Below, in pieces: positions 1-10,238 of a stretch of DNA of 64,000 nucleotides. Where the stretch lies: contig MU839832.1 of the NCBI GenBank assembly GCA_030411725.1, positions 186,001-250,000 on the forward strand, given 5' to 3'. The notes under the pieces were generated by a model, which was given only the letters and a program-made list of their open reading frames with translations, was not told the origin of the DNA and ran no database searches. The stretch's first letter is position 1. Each line of letters starts with the position of its first letter. This DNA is from Echria macrotheca. Taxonomy: Eukaryota > Ascomycota > Sordariomycetes > Sordariales > Schizotheciaceae. A program made the translations under genes and the position numbers.

Positions 1-1455
1 GTCGACGACGATCTTGCCGTTCTCCTCCATCTCCTTGGCGAACCGCTCCCGCTGCTCCTGGGTTGTCGCGAGGATGGCGGCCTCCACGGTCTTGCCGTCC
101 TTCTTGTAGAATGGACCAAACTTCTTCTTCTCGATAGCGACTTCCCACTCCTCAATGACCTTAGGGACCTCCAGACGCTCCCGCACAATCAGCGGAGCAC
201 CAGTCTTCTTGGCATGCACAGACAAATCATAGGCACTCCTGTCGGCGCAACCAACGCACTCTACCCAGCCCGTCGATGTCAGGAGCTCAGCATCCCAGCA
301 GTCGCAGGCATAATGGGCCATCTCGTTGGCCATGTGTTGCCGGAAGCGAATCTTTGTCTGATCAACACCGATTTTCTCGAGGAACAGGTGAATCCGAACA
401 AGGAAGTAGCCGAGCGTCTCGTTGTCAACCAACCCATCCTTCACAGCCTTGCCAATTGGGACCTTTTGGACCGTCGTCTTGCCAGAGAGCTGGGTGTGGC
501 GATCCAACAGGGCGAGCTCGATATTCTCAACCTCGTGGAAACGGTGGTGCTTCTTGTGGCCCTCGGGGTCGACGAAGTGCTCGATCTCGGCCATGAGGAA
601 CTCGCGCACACGGAGGAGACCAGCACGGGGCGAGATTTCGTTCCTGTAAGACTTGCCAATCGATGCCGAGGCGAACGGCATGCCGCCGGTGTTAAACTCG
701 AGGAGCTTGGCAAAGTTGAGGAACTGGCCCTGTGCGGTTTCGGGTCGGAGATAGCCAGGAAGATTGCTGCTTGGACCAATTGACGTGCTGAACATGAGGT
801 TGAAGGCGACTGGGGGGGTGGGCTGGACACCGGTGGCCGGGTTCTTCAAGTCATACTTCTTGATAAGCTCGCCGAGCTGTTCGCCGTTGTAGTTGTCGAT
901 CTGAGCCAGGACGCTTTCGTACTCGGCAACAACAGCATCATCCAGCTTGACAGCCTCCTGTCCCTTGGTCTTCTTCTTTTTCTTCTTGGGATCCTCCTCC
1001 TTTTCCTCGATCTTCTGGCCACGGGCCTCCTTGTCGCCTCTCAGTCTTGATTCGAGGATGTCCTCAACAAAGTGGTCGGCACGGAGGATCTCGCCGTTCT
1101 TAGGGTCCTTGCCTGCCAGCCGTTAATCTCGCCGCCACCTGGCCAATGCTTCTTCATGATACTCACACATCCAATCCGCAAACTTGTCGACGTGGCCGCT
1201 GGTCTTGAGCACCTCGTGGGGGGTTAGGACTGTGCAGTCGACCTCGAGCATGTCCTCCTCCAGAATGAAGTGTTTGCGCCAGATGTCGATAATGTTGGCC
1301 TGCAGAGCGCAGCCGGGCGGGCCATAGTCGTAGAGGCCGGACACGCCGCCGTAGATCTCGAACGAGGGCGTGTAGAACATGCGCCGCTTCAACATGGCGT
1401 CGAGGACGGCCTTGTCGAGCGGCTGGCCCTTGAGGGTCGTTGCGGTCGTAGTCAT
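1..1455 (-). CDS. GRS1: Glycyl-tRNA synthetase, 3' end cut off by the window edge
   Basis: This is a class II aminoacyl-tRNA synthetase that charges tRNA-Gly. The start used is the ATG at 1455, giving MTTTATTLKGQPLD. Exon 1 (1455-1167) encodes the class II glycyl signature SFEIYGGVSGLYDYGPPG and then HVDKFADWM. A 54-nt intron (1166-1113) has a GTGAGT donor. Exon 2 runs from 1112 off the window edge and reads LRADHFVEDIL, a lysine-rich stretch (PKKKKKKTKG), then PETAQGQFLNF and SPRAGLLRVREF, all typical of eukaryotic GlyRS. Yeast GlyRS carries a comparable Lys-rich insertion. The anticodon-binding part lies outside the window. A second in-frame ATG at 1617 would add 54 residues resembling a mitochondrial presequence, so one gene may supply both cytosol and mitochondria (inference). 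It is head-to-head with RPF1. Confidence 0.95.
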
Positions 1456-1617
1456 TTTGGGCGCGTGTTTAGATCTCTGGACGGCGTATCGGTGCTTCGG
1501 GGCACAAACAGAGAAGGCACGGATTGGAAATACCCCCGGGGTCGCGACGTGACGAAGATTGAACGGTTTACCAGCCAGTGGTGAGAGCAGGGAGTGGAGG
1601 TTTGGCAAGGGCTTCAT

Positions 1618-1989
1618 CAATGACTTGTAGCTTCTGCCCAACCAAGATGAGTCACGGCTGGAACAGCAAGTACTTTTTAGTTTTTTGGAGCCCACGGCAC
1701 GCGCTGGGTACACACCTGCATCTTTGCGACAGTGCTTGCTGAGGGGAACTGGACGGGTGACTCCACGCGACCGTCGCAAAAAAAGATGCTGGCCGGAACT
1801 TCGATTAGCCGCCAAAACTACCCCTCAGCCCCGATTCGGTTAGTGAGGGGAGCCTGCCAGTTCTGCGCCCAGCTGCCGGGGTACCCATGTACCACATGCA
1901 TCAGTGGGCTCAAAAAAATTTAGAGGGGCGACCTTCAACATTCAATCGCCGGGCAAAGACTGAGTTGAACACGCTCCTCGACAGTCACA
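1618..1989. promoter_or_regulatory. Shared GRS1/RPF1 head-to-head promoter with STRE-like sites
   Basis: This 372-nt gap separates the two outward-facing genes. It holds several AGGGG/CCCCT pentamers, the core of the stress-response element bound by Msn2/4-type factors: at about 1742-1746, 1821-1825, 1846-1850 and 1922-1926. The middle two form an inverted repeat (CCCCTCA at 1821-1827, TGAGGGG at 1844-1850). Function is inferred from motif identity only. Confidence 0.4.
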
Positions 1990-3540
1990 ATGGGCAAGGT
2001 ATCAACGGGGGCTTCGCTGTCCCTGAAAACAGGGAATAAGCTCAGAAGAAAGTCGCTATACGTATCGCAAAAGAAAACCGTCGGCAAAGCTCGACACGAG
2101 GAGAGACACAAGCGGCGGAGAGAGGAAGCCAAAGATCCAGAGCTCAGACGACGGCGACTAGAGCAGAACCAGCCGGCAAGCATTGACAAGAAAAGAGTGT
2201 GGGACGATGTGGACGATGATAGCCTCGGCGCGGTTGTCGATGTTGCCCAATTGAAGCGAAGACGTCTGGAGGAAGCTGAAGCGGAGGCTGCGAGGGAAGC
2301 AGATGGAGGCGGTGAGGAGGACGAACCGGAGGACGATGACGCCGACAGCATGCTGGATTTCGACGAGGAAATGGAATCAGGTGATGAAGACGAAGAGGCG
2401 GAGGACAAGAAGCTTCGAGAGCGCCGAGCAGAGCGGACCCCGAGTATTGCTCCATCGACAACCTCGACGAATCTCGACCTCACACCAGACTCTCTAACGC
2501 AAAACTTCCAGCACCTGTTCTCCGAAGAGCTACCTCCATACCCCAAGATCCTTGTCACGACATCACTCAATTCGACGATACACAAGGAGGCGGAGGAGAT
2601 AGCAGCTTTATTTCCCAACAGTATGTGGTCTACGCACCAAGCCGTGGTCTCGGTCACTGGCTTTAGGACATATCCAAACTGACCTCTCCGCAGGCACTTA
2701 TATCAGGAGAAGCGGGCATAGGTATGCTCACAAGTACAGCATCAGGGAGATTGCGAAGTTTGCGAAAAGTGAGTGGTTGCCAGTTTCTGTCCGTCGTTCC
2801 CTGCTGACGTGTTATAAGACCGCGAGTATACTGCTCTTGTTGTCATCTCAGAAGACCGGAAGAGGCCGTACCAGCTCAATATCATCCACCTGAACTCCCA
2901 AGATGCGCCTCCCGGACCGACCCTTACCTACTCGATCCGTGGATACCAGCCTGGGAAAACCCTCATAGGGCATGGAAATGCCACCAACCATTATGTGCGT
3001 CTATCTCAATAACCAGCACTATTCTCGTATCCTAACTTGCTATAGCCGGAGCTGCTCTTGAACGGATTCAAGACTCCGTTGGGTCTACTTGTGGCCAAGT
3101 CCATGCACACTCTATTTCCTGCCCAGCCGGAACTGGTTGGGAGACAAGTCGTGACCCTCCACAACCAGCGTGGTAAGTTGCCCTGAATACTCGCTAGTCA
3201 CGCGGAGGTTCAGCTGACTCGTTACCAGATTACATTTTCGTCCGTCGTCACCGATACGTCTTCCGCGAGGCGCGGCCGACGGAGAAGAATGTGGTGGACG
3301 CCGACGGCAAGGAGATGGCCGGCGTGCAAGGCATCCGTGCCGGTCTGCAAGAAATTGGGCCAAGCAGGTCTCACCCAACCTTTATCGCGGAGCAGAAGAT
3401 GCTAATTCGGACCAGGAATGACGCTGAAGCTGCGCAGAGTCGACAAGGGCGTCGGGAGAGCGGGCAGCGAAGGTCAGGATGCGCTCAAGTGGGAGTGGAA
3501 GGCGAAGATGGAGAAAAAGAGGACGCGGTTCAACCTCTGA
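1990..3540 (+). CDS. RPF1: Ribosome production factor 1 (Brix domain)
   Basis: This is a nucleolar Brix-domain protein; the family acts in assembly and maturation of the 60S ribosomal subunit. Six exons give 422 aa: 1990-2620, 2694-2768, 2819-2994, 3046-3172, 3229-3363 and 3416-3540. The N-terminal ~170 residues are basic and then very acidic (KRRR blocks, EEDEPEDDDAD). The Brix core follows: PKILVTTSLNSTIHKEAEE, HRYAHKYSIREIAKFA, TYSIRGYQPGKTL, NHYPELLLNGFKTPLG, then DYIFVRRHRYVFRE and a C-terminal TLKLRRVDKG / WEWKAKMEKKRTRFNL. The fifth intron (3364-3415) keeps the conserved frame only with a GC donor: a GT donor four bases downstream would break the LQEIGPR-MTLKLRRVDKG continuity. The start follows directly after the shared promoter. 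Family and gene identity are secure; the GC-AG intron should be checked against cDNA. Confidence 0.92.
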
Positions 3541-3847
3541 TCGTAGATAAACAGTTCGTAGTGAGGGTGGAGGTTGATGATACCCTTGAGGCCGATTTGG
3601 CCAATATTGTGCATAGCATCGCTGATGGCGAGTGGTCACAACTTATTGCTGAGATGTCAGTCTATCTTGCCTTGTGATGGACTTGCTCATGTAAAAGCCA
3701 TGTATACGAATACTTGGTGGTAAGAACAGTGACATGTTACACAAAATGCGGGATAGTACGACTGTCACGTCGAGTCTATCACACATGAATATCCAAAAGT
3801 CAGATAACGCCAACGCCGTCCCGAGGTATCATCCAATCCGTCCGCAA
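3541..3847. other. Intergenic, convergent 3' ends of RPF1 and the transporter
   Basis: These 307 nt hold the two 3' UTRs. I see no further coding signal. Confidence 0.6.
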
Positions 3848-5060
3848 CTATCGCTGGATCCCCTGGGCCCTCTTGGCATTTTCCTGAAGCATCACCATTG
3901 AGTATCTGCAATGAACATTAGTCTCAACAGCTCTTTATAGTCTTGAGTCAAACTCACGCAATGATGCCTCCTAACGCGGTGATCACACCCAGAATGGACT
4001 TGTCGCCAATCGTCCGGCCGGACGTCATCCAGCCGAGCGCGACAATAGTACACGTCTTGACGTGGCCGACGACGGTGCTCGACACGGGCCCGGTCTGGGC
4101 AATGATGAAGAATTGGCTAATGTTGATGAGCGAGGCAAAGAGGCCGCTCAGGAGCACCATGAGCCAGCGGTTGGCGGGGACCTCGGCCCAGACGGGGAAG
4201 ACGTCGACGAAAGGAATCACATAGAGCAAGAGGATGGCGGCGACGGGGGCCTGGTTGGCGAGCAGCTGCATCGACGACATGTTGAGCTTGCGGTGGTAGC
4301 TGGCGATCCAGACGGTGTAGAGGGACGAGGCGAAGATGCCCGAGAAGGCGAAGATGACGCCGAGCCCGGACGTGGTCGTGACGGCGGCCGAGGCGGCGGG
4401 TAGGGAGTCGTAGTACGAGACCAGGCCGACGCCGACGCAGGCGGGGACCAGGGCGAGGATGGCGTTGCGCGGGAGGGTGGCGCGGTACAGCACGAAGTTG
4501 ATGATGGCCACGGTCGGCGTGAGCATGATCCGGGCGACCTGGTAGAAGGTGACGGAGCTGAAGGCGAGCGAGAGGTTGGGCAGGATGACGTTGAGCCCCA
4601 TGGCGATGGAGAGCGGCAGGATGTCGGTGACGGAGGCGCGGCGGGGGGCGAAGAGGGCGAAGCGCGGGCGCGAGATGGTCCACAGGGTGAACCAGGTGAT
4701 GAAGAAGTGGAAGGCGGCGAAGGAGAGCTGGGCGAGCTTCAACGAGGGCTCCATGAAGATGGCCTTGTTGGTGAAGACGATGCCGATGGTCGCCAGCGTG
4801 TTGACGCCCATCCAGGCCAGCGCCGAGGCGAACGAGGCCTTGGGCGGGTCGGCTGGTTCCTGCTGCTTCTCATCCCCTCCTCCGTCCAGGAGCGTGTCGT
4901 CCTCATCGTCGTCCCGGAGGGCATGCGGAGAGGACGGTGATCTCAGCCCGTCGACCTTGTCGTAGAAGCCGCTCAGCTTCTCGGGATCTTGGAGCGTCGG
5001 TGTCGGGGCCGTGGATGAGAAGGAGCCTGTCCTTGATCTCGGCTCGAGAGTCGGCGGCAT
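3848..5060 (-). CDS. Triose-phosphate-transporter (TPT) family membrane transporter
   Basis: This belongs to the drug/metabolite transporter superfamily, resembling the SLC35E3-type nucleotide-sugar/triose-phosphate translocators of fungi. Two exons (5060-3958 and 3905-3848, intron of 52 nt) give 386 aa. Residues 1-75 are a polar, acidic cytosolic tail (DDDEDDTLLDGGG). About ten hydrophobic segments follow, beginning ALAWMGVNTLATIGIVFTNK, a motif that opens many TPT proteins. Later segments include VTFYQVARIMLTPTVAIINF, YTVWIASYHRKLNMSSMQLL, GPVSSTVVGHVKTCTIVALG and the terminal ALGGIIAYSMVM, which spans the intron and supports the splice. The substrate and membrane (probably Golgi or ER) cannot be read from sequence. 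The gene is head-to-head with a nucleotide-sugar 4,6-dehydratase, which could be chance. Confidence 0.88.
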
Positions 5061-6500
5061 CGTGCTGACTTTGTGATTGTTGAATGAGAGTGAGGCCGGA
5101 GAGGGGCAGTCAGTCCGATTGACGTCGCGGGATCACCAGCAAGGAATCTCAGCCTCCGAGTTGGGCGCAGGCGAGATGTCGTCTTTTTACGATACGAATG
5201 GTGGTTGGCTTTGCATAAGTGTCAAGCACGGAGCCTGGGTGCCGAGGGTCGCACCAGTTTATCAATCGAATCCATATCGGCTGGGGGCCGAGTTTTGGTG
5301 GTCTGGGGTAAGACCCCTCCACCCCCACATCGCGACTTCAGCCTGTTCTTCCACTGTCTTGTCCGTCCGTCCCAATTGTAGGAGTAACACTTCCCATCAA
5401 ATCAATTGGGGGCTCTCAGCGGCCATTCTGTCACTTGCCTCCGCTCGATACATTGTCCAGCTTTCACTCCACGTCTTGAACCACGCGGGCCCCAGTTCGT
5501 CGGTTCGCGCGATAACTGAGCCCCTGCGTCTTGCTCCCCCAGGGATAGTCCAAAATGGCATGAAACTATTGAATCCGAGCTCGAAATAGGGGTGCGCTGC
5601 GTCACCAATGCGGGAACAGCTGAGTCTAATGCAACAGCGGGACGGTATTGGTTCACGTCGACACTCCAAACCCAATTCATTGGCCGTACCTGGATTTGCC
5701 CGCGCTGGATATCTTTCTGGACAACGACCTTTACGGTTCACTAACGCAGGAACTCGTCCAAGACGCACGGGCTATATCCCGAACACACTCCCCCTTGAGG
5801 CCTGGAGTTTGACTTATTTTAGCAGTCCTCCCATCCTTGCAGAAGACCCTGAATTTCGTCTGAACTCGCCACGTTGCGTTCCGTGGACAAAAGCCGCTGT
5901 CACCGTGGACGGTATCGGTTGTAGATACGCAAGAGCATTACTCGGACCCCACGGGAATCGAGGGCGCGTGGTCTTTTGCGAGAGTTACAGTCGGAATTGA
6001 CGGGTTCGAGGACATGAGCTCACAGGGAACGTACCTCGCCGATCCCCCGCTTGTGTCAGGCCGTTTTATCCCCACATTGCGAGGCGGGGAGAGCCCTGAT
6101 GCAGGCCACACTTTCAACGTCGTCGAGGTTCATACCTAGTTCTAGGTAGGTACTCGGTAAGCGAACCGCAAGAGCTCGAATTGCATCCGGGCCACGGCCC
6201 ATCCTTCTTTGGGATACGTCTCCCAGCTGAGTGGCCTCGACGTTACATGCAACTCCAGACGGAAACTCAAGCCACGGTCGGTGGGTGAAGAAGGGTCAGT
6301 CGGGGAATGAAATCTGGCATGATCCCCTGGCCCCAAGAATATGAGAATCTCATCCCGTCGCCGAAGCACTTGACCGGCCCGCCCGGATGACCTAGACGTG
6401 TGGGAAGAACTCTCATCCCAATGTCCTCAGTCGCTCGCTTCATACATAGATAAATCCTTCGAGGATATCGCATATCCCCCAAACCACATTGGGCTGTAAA
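5061..6500. other. Divergent intergenic region, transporter / dehydratase
   Basis: This is 1.44 kb between two outward-facing genes. Open frames up to 170 codons occur on both strands but lack family resemblance and look like chance frames in GC-rich DNA. It presumably contains both promoters. Confidence 0.5.
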
Positions 6501-7942
6501 ATGACCGGCTCGACCAATGGCAGCGTCAACGGTAAGCCCCCTCCTGTGCATTTTACCAGCTCCTCCGGCTGACCGTGGCGTTGTGAAGGCTTCCGCCGTC
6601 GCCGGAGCTTCTTCGAGGACTACGGGGTCTGGAAGGAAGCACCAGTCCTCATTGGGACCACCAAGTTCACTCCGCTACCCGACGTCAAGAATATTATGAT
6701 AACCGGGGGTGCTGGTTTCATGTAAGTCTGGCATCCGATCTGGGCGTATAGTTAAGTGATCTCACACTAACAGAAACACAGTGCGTGTTGGCTGGTTCGC
6801 CATCTAGTACTCACCTATCCTGGGGCTTACAACATTATATCCTTTGACAAGCTGGACTACTGCTCCTCGCTCAACAACACCAGGGTGCTCAACGACAAGC
6901 GGAATTTTACTTTCTATCAGGGCGACATCACGAACCCGTCCGAGGTCGTCGACTGTCTGGAGCGGCACAATGTCGACACCATCTTCCACTTCGCCGCCCA
7001 GTCGCACGTAGATCTTAGTTTCGGCAACTCGTATGGCTTCACCCATACCAACGTCTACGGCACCCATGTGCTGCTCGAGAGTGCCAAGAAAGTGGGCATC
7101 AAGCGCTTCATCCACATCTCGACCGATGAGGTGTACGGCGAGGTCAAGGACGACGATGATGACCTGTTAGAGACCAGCATCCTGGCCCCGACCAACCCTT
7201 ATGCCGCCAGCAAGGCAGCCGCCGAGATGCTCGTTCATTCGTACCAGAAGAGCTTCAAGTTGCCTGCCATCATCGTACGAAGTAACAATGTCTATGGACC
7301 TCACCAATATCCGGAGAGTGAGTCTCCCAGGATTTATCACGGACGAAGCTAAACATCGTTCCAGAAATTATACCCAAATTCACCTGTTTGCTCAACCGCG
7401 GTCAGCCCATGGTTCTCCACGGCGACGGCTCCCCGACACGGCGCTATCTGTACGCCGGCGATGCGGCCGACGCCTTCGACACGATCCTGCACAAGGGCCA
7501 GCTCGGGCAGATTTACAACGTCGGCTCTCAGGACGAGGTGAGCAACCTGGCGCTGTGCTCGAAGCTGCTCGCCGAGCTGGGCATTCCCGAGGCCGACCTG
7601 GCGCGGTGGGTCCGGTATACGCACGACCGGCCGTTCAACGACCATAGGTACGCCGTCGACGGGACAAAGCTGCGCCGTCTCGGCTGGGAGCAGCGGACCA
7701 GTTTCGAAGATGGGCTGCGGGCGACGGTGCAGTGGTACCGCCAGTTTGGCGAGAGGTGGTGGGGCGACATCACCAAGGTGCTGTGTCCGTTTCCTGTGGT
7801 GGATGGGGATGAGATCCGGTCTGATAGCGAGCCGGTTACCGATACGCCGCAGCCGGCTGCTGAGGGGCTGGAGCCGCGGAAGAAGAGGCGGGTGGAGCGT
7901 GAAGTGGTCAAGGGGGTTGGCAATGGCGGCTGGGTGGAGTGA
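6501..7942 (+). CDS. dTDP/UDP-glucose 4,6-dehydratase (RmlB-like)
   Basis: This extended short-chain dehydrogenase is predicted to convert an NDP-glucose (UDP-glucose in fungi) to its 4-keto-6-deoxy form, the first step towards rhamnose-type sugars. Four exons (6501-6531, 6589-6721, 6782-7317, 7365-7942) give 425 aa. The NAD-binding motif ITGGAGFIA lies near residue 47 and is split by intron 2. FHFAAQSHVD is near 120, the family motif STDEVYGE near 167 and the catalytic Y-AAS-K near 194-198. VRSNNVYGPHQYPEKIIPKF (across intron 3) and DGSPTRRYLYAGDAADAF are typical of RmlB. The last ~70 residues extend beyond the core and contain a basic RKKRRVERE patch resembling a nuclear localisation signal, unusual for a cytosolic enzyme. 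No other rhamnose-pathway gene is visible here. Nucleotide specificity is inferred from fungal relatives. Confidence 0.9.
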
Positions 7943-8754
7943 GTTGGCTGGCTTGGTCTGCAGAGCGATGCGATGTAAGCCTGGTTTCTTTTGCACGGCG
8001 TCTGGTTGCTCATTTGGCTGTGGAGGGTTGAGACATGGAGACGTCAGCTGGGATGACAGAGCGGGGACCCAGGCGGATGGGACGCAGCGGGCTTTCCGAT
8101 TTGTTGTTGAAAGGTTAAGGGAAAGCTGGCTGGCCGGAAGAGGCAATGTGGACGCTTTACCTAGGCCAGTGGTTATTATTCCCCAGTCTATATACTCGGT
8201 AGCCCCATTATCAGATACAGGAAGAGATCTATACATGGATGAGGTGCCTAGTGAGATGAATCGGCTAGGAAAAACAAGAAGTAGCTAGGACTTAGTCTTG
8301 TAAAAGTCCTAACTACAGATTTGCCTTGGCAGATCGCCGAGTGCATCTCAGAGTCAGAACCAAGCTTGAAGATGTTCAAATTTGTGGCTTGTCCTCTTGA
8401 TTCACTTCGAGACAGCATGCGGAATATGTCACTGGCAGTAGATGTCGTCCTCGTCTCTGTAAAAACATGTGATAGAATCGTCCAGGCGTAGTGTCTGGTT
8501 GGTGTAACAGAAGCCGTTGAGGACGGACGGGTTTGACCGAGGAAAGTTTTACCATTCAGGTCAGTCGGTTTGGGTCAGCTAGGGTAAAAGGTAGGAAGGA
8601 GCAGATGTCTCGCGGGATGTGTTGTTGTTGGTCAGTGACATTTTTTGTGTCCTCCGTTTGTTTGTGCTACGGAAGCCGAGGGTCACAGGTTAGGAGGACA
8701 AGAGCAGATAGTCCTGTTTCCCTTTGATTGCCTGAGACATTTCTGTTTGTGTGG

Positions 8755-8772
8755 GTGAGTGAGTGAGTGAGT
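8755..8772. repeat. GTGA tetranucleotide microsatellite
   Basis: Four and a half tandem GTGA units are visible directly. Confidence 0.85.
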
Positions 8773-8996
8773 CGAGTCTTGTATGACGGAAGCTTGTCAA
8801 GATCGGGCCTGGGCGATCTGAGTCACCACGACGCTTCACGGGCAAGACACGATGAACGATTCTATGAGACAACAAACCGCAATCTATATGGATCTCGACT
8901 CACCCATTAACAGTAACAGGCCTCGATGTCGGGCAAATTTCCAGCCCTAATTCGGTACCGCAGAGAACATCAACCCAACGAAGATGAAAATGTACC

Positions 8997-9020
8997 GGTA
9001 GGTAAGGTAGGTAGGTAGGA
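8997..9020. repeat. GGTA/TAGG tetranucleotide microsatellite
   Basis: A run of imperfect then perfect GGTA units sits just upstream of the MITE. Confidence 0.8.
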
Positions 9021-9154
9021 TTTCCCCATCCGAGGGAGCCGAGAACCATTCGGCCCGTCCAGTTCTTTTATTTCCCAGGTGAGAAAAAAACACTACCGTA
9101 TCATTTCCAGTAAATCCCTTGCAAGCTTTGAAGATATCTGGCTGAGTTTTATTT

Positions 9155-9388
9155 TACAGTACAATCCCTGAATGATTGTTAGCGCGAGACTTTGTCAGCG
9201 CTAATCGACGCCACAGTAGCTTTTGTAAACAATCAACCCTGCTGGGACTTTTGCCGATCCCTGAGCGAAGCCAGAGGCCCTGCAAAAGCCCTTGTGCTGG
9301 CGTTCGCCAGCTCTGTCGATTGGTGTAAAACCCCTGCCGTATCCTTGTCAAAGTACCACGCTAACAATCATTCAGGGATTGTACTGTA
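9155..9388. mobile_element. Tc1/mariner-like MITE with 28-bp perfect TIRs and TA target duplication
   Basis: Two perfect 28-bp terminal inverted repeats, at 9157-9184 and 9359-9386, both begin CAGTACAATCCCTGAATG when read inward. The repeats continue inward for about 13 more bases with a few mismatches (ACTTTG shared). The element is 230 bp and is flanked on each side by TA (9155-9156 and 9387-9388). A 5'-CAGT end and a TA duplication are hallmarks of the Tc1/mariner superfamily. No transposase frame fits inside, so it would be non-autonomous and moved by a transposase encoded elsewhere. The perfect termini suggest recent movement (inference). The interior also contains smaller inverted repeats, for example GGGACTTTTGC against GCAAAAGCCC. 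Confidence 0.85.
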
Positions 9389-9631
9389 TAACCAGGTAAT
9401 CACAAAATACCCGACATTTGGTTACTACCACGCTACGCCAAGTTCGATACCTTACCAACCGGGAACTGGGAATTCAATATCCCCCGTACCGTACCTGACT
9501 GACCTGGGGCCGGGACAGGCAGGGGGATATATAATTCTGGGTTATATACGTAGCATTCACAGACACAAAAGAAGAGAAAAACAAGGGCCGATTCTTGGAT
9601 TGGGCCGGAAAGGAGAGGAATGAATCATCAG

Positions 9632-9660
9632 TCTAGACTAGGTCTAGACTAGACTAGACT
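9632..9660. repeat. TCTAGACT/AGACT short tandem repeat
   Basis: TCTAGACTAG occurs twice, followed by further AGACT units; the TCTAGA core is palindromic. Confidence 0.8.
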
Positions 9661-10219
9661 GGAGTTTTGTTGGACGGGCATTCTTTTCGCAAGGGATCCC
9701 CTCATTAGGAAGGATTTATCGTACCAAAAAACGTGTGCTGTAGATGCCAACACTTGTTGGCTGTAGCTGATGCGATGTCAGATCCGCACCGACCTCACAC
9801 CGGTAAAAGTTAACTACCCACCGCCGGCAGCCGGCTCTCGCATCCCCACCTCCCCCGGACAGATCGACCGTGCCCGCCCTGCGGTCCCTTGACGGGAGGA
9901 GATGATGTCTCGGGATCCTCCGATGGTCTTGTTGGTTCCTCCTCCTCCTTCATCGTCCCAAGCAACGCGCACTCCTTCCAACAACAAGGGGGAAAGAAAA
10001 CCCGTCGTCCCATCCGATGCTGCCACGGCATCGCAGCTTGCCTGTGTGTGTGCATCTCACCCCCTACCGACGAACTATACTCTACGTAACCCATTCCCGA
10101 AAAAAGAGTACCTGTGTACCCAACCATCCTCAGCACGGTATATGTAAAAAGAAAGGTTTTGGGCCAATTTGTTTGCTCATCCGTGCTCACTTTTCTCTCA
10201 CATGCATGATACCTATCCA

Positions 10220-10238
10220 GACCGACCGACCGACCGAC
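10220..10238. repeat. GACC tetranucleotide microsatellite
   Basis: About five tandem GACC units are seen directly. Confidence 0.8.

Larger units (their letters stand above)
7943..9154. other. Gene-free 3' flank of the dehydratase
   Basis: These 1.2 kb hold no supported gene. They contain two simple repeats: (GTGA)n at about 8755-8772 and (GGTA)n at about 8997-9020. Confidence 0.5.

Noticed and set aside
3368..3415. GT-AG intron reading for the last RPF1 intron
   Set aside because: A 48-nt intron from the GT at 3368 would leave the wrong frame and lose the conserved TLKLRRVDKG ending.
5077..6000. Two + strand frames of 130-170 codons between transporter and dehydratase
   Set aside because: They have no motif, and opposite-strand frames of similar length overlap them.
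7349..8236. 295-codon open frame on the - strand across the dehydratase 3' end
   Set aside because: It overlaps the coding exon with RmlB motifs and shows no resemblance to any family.
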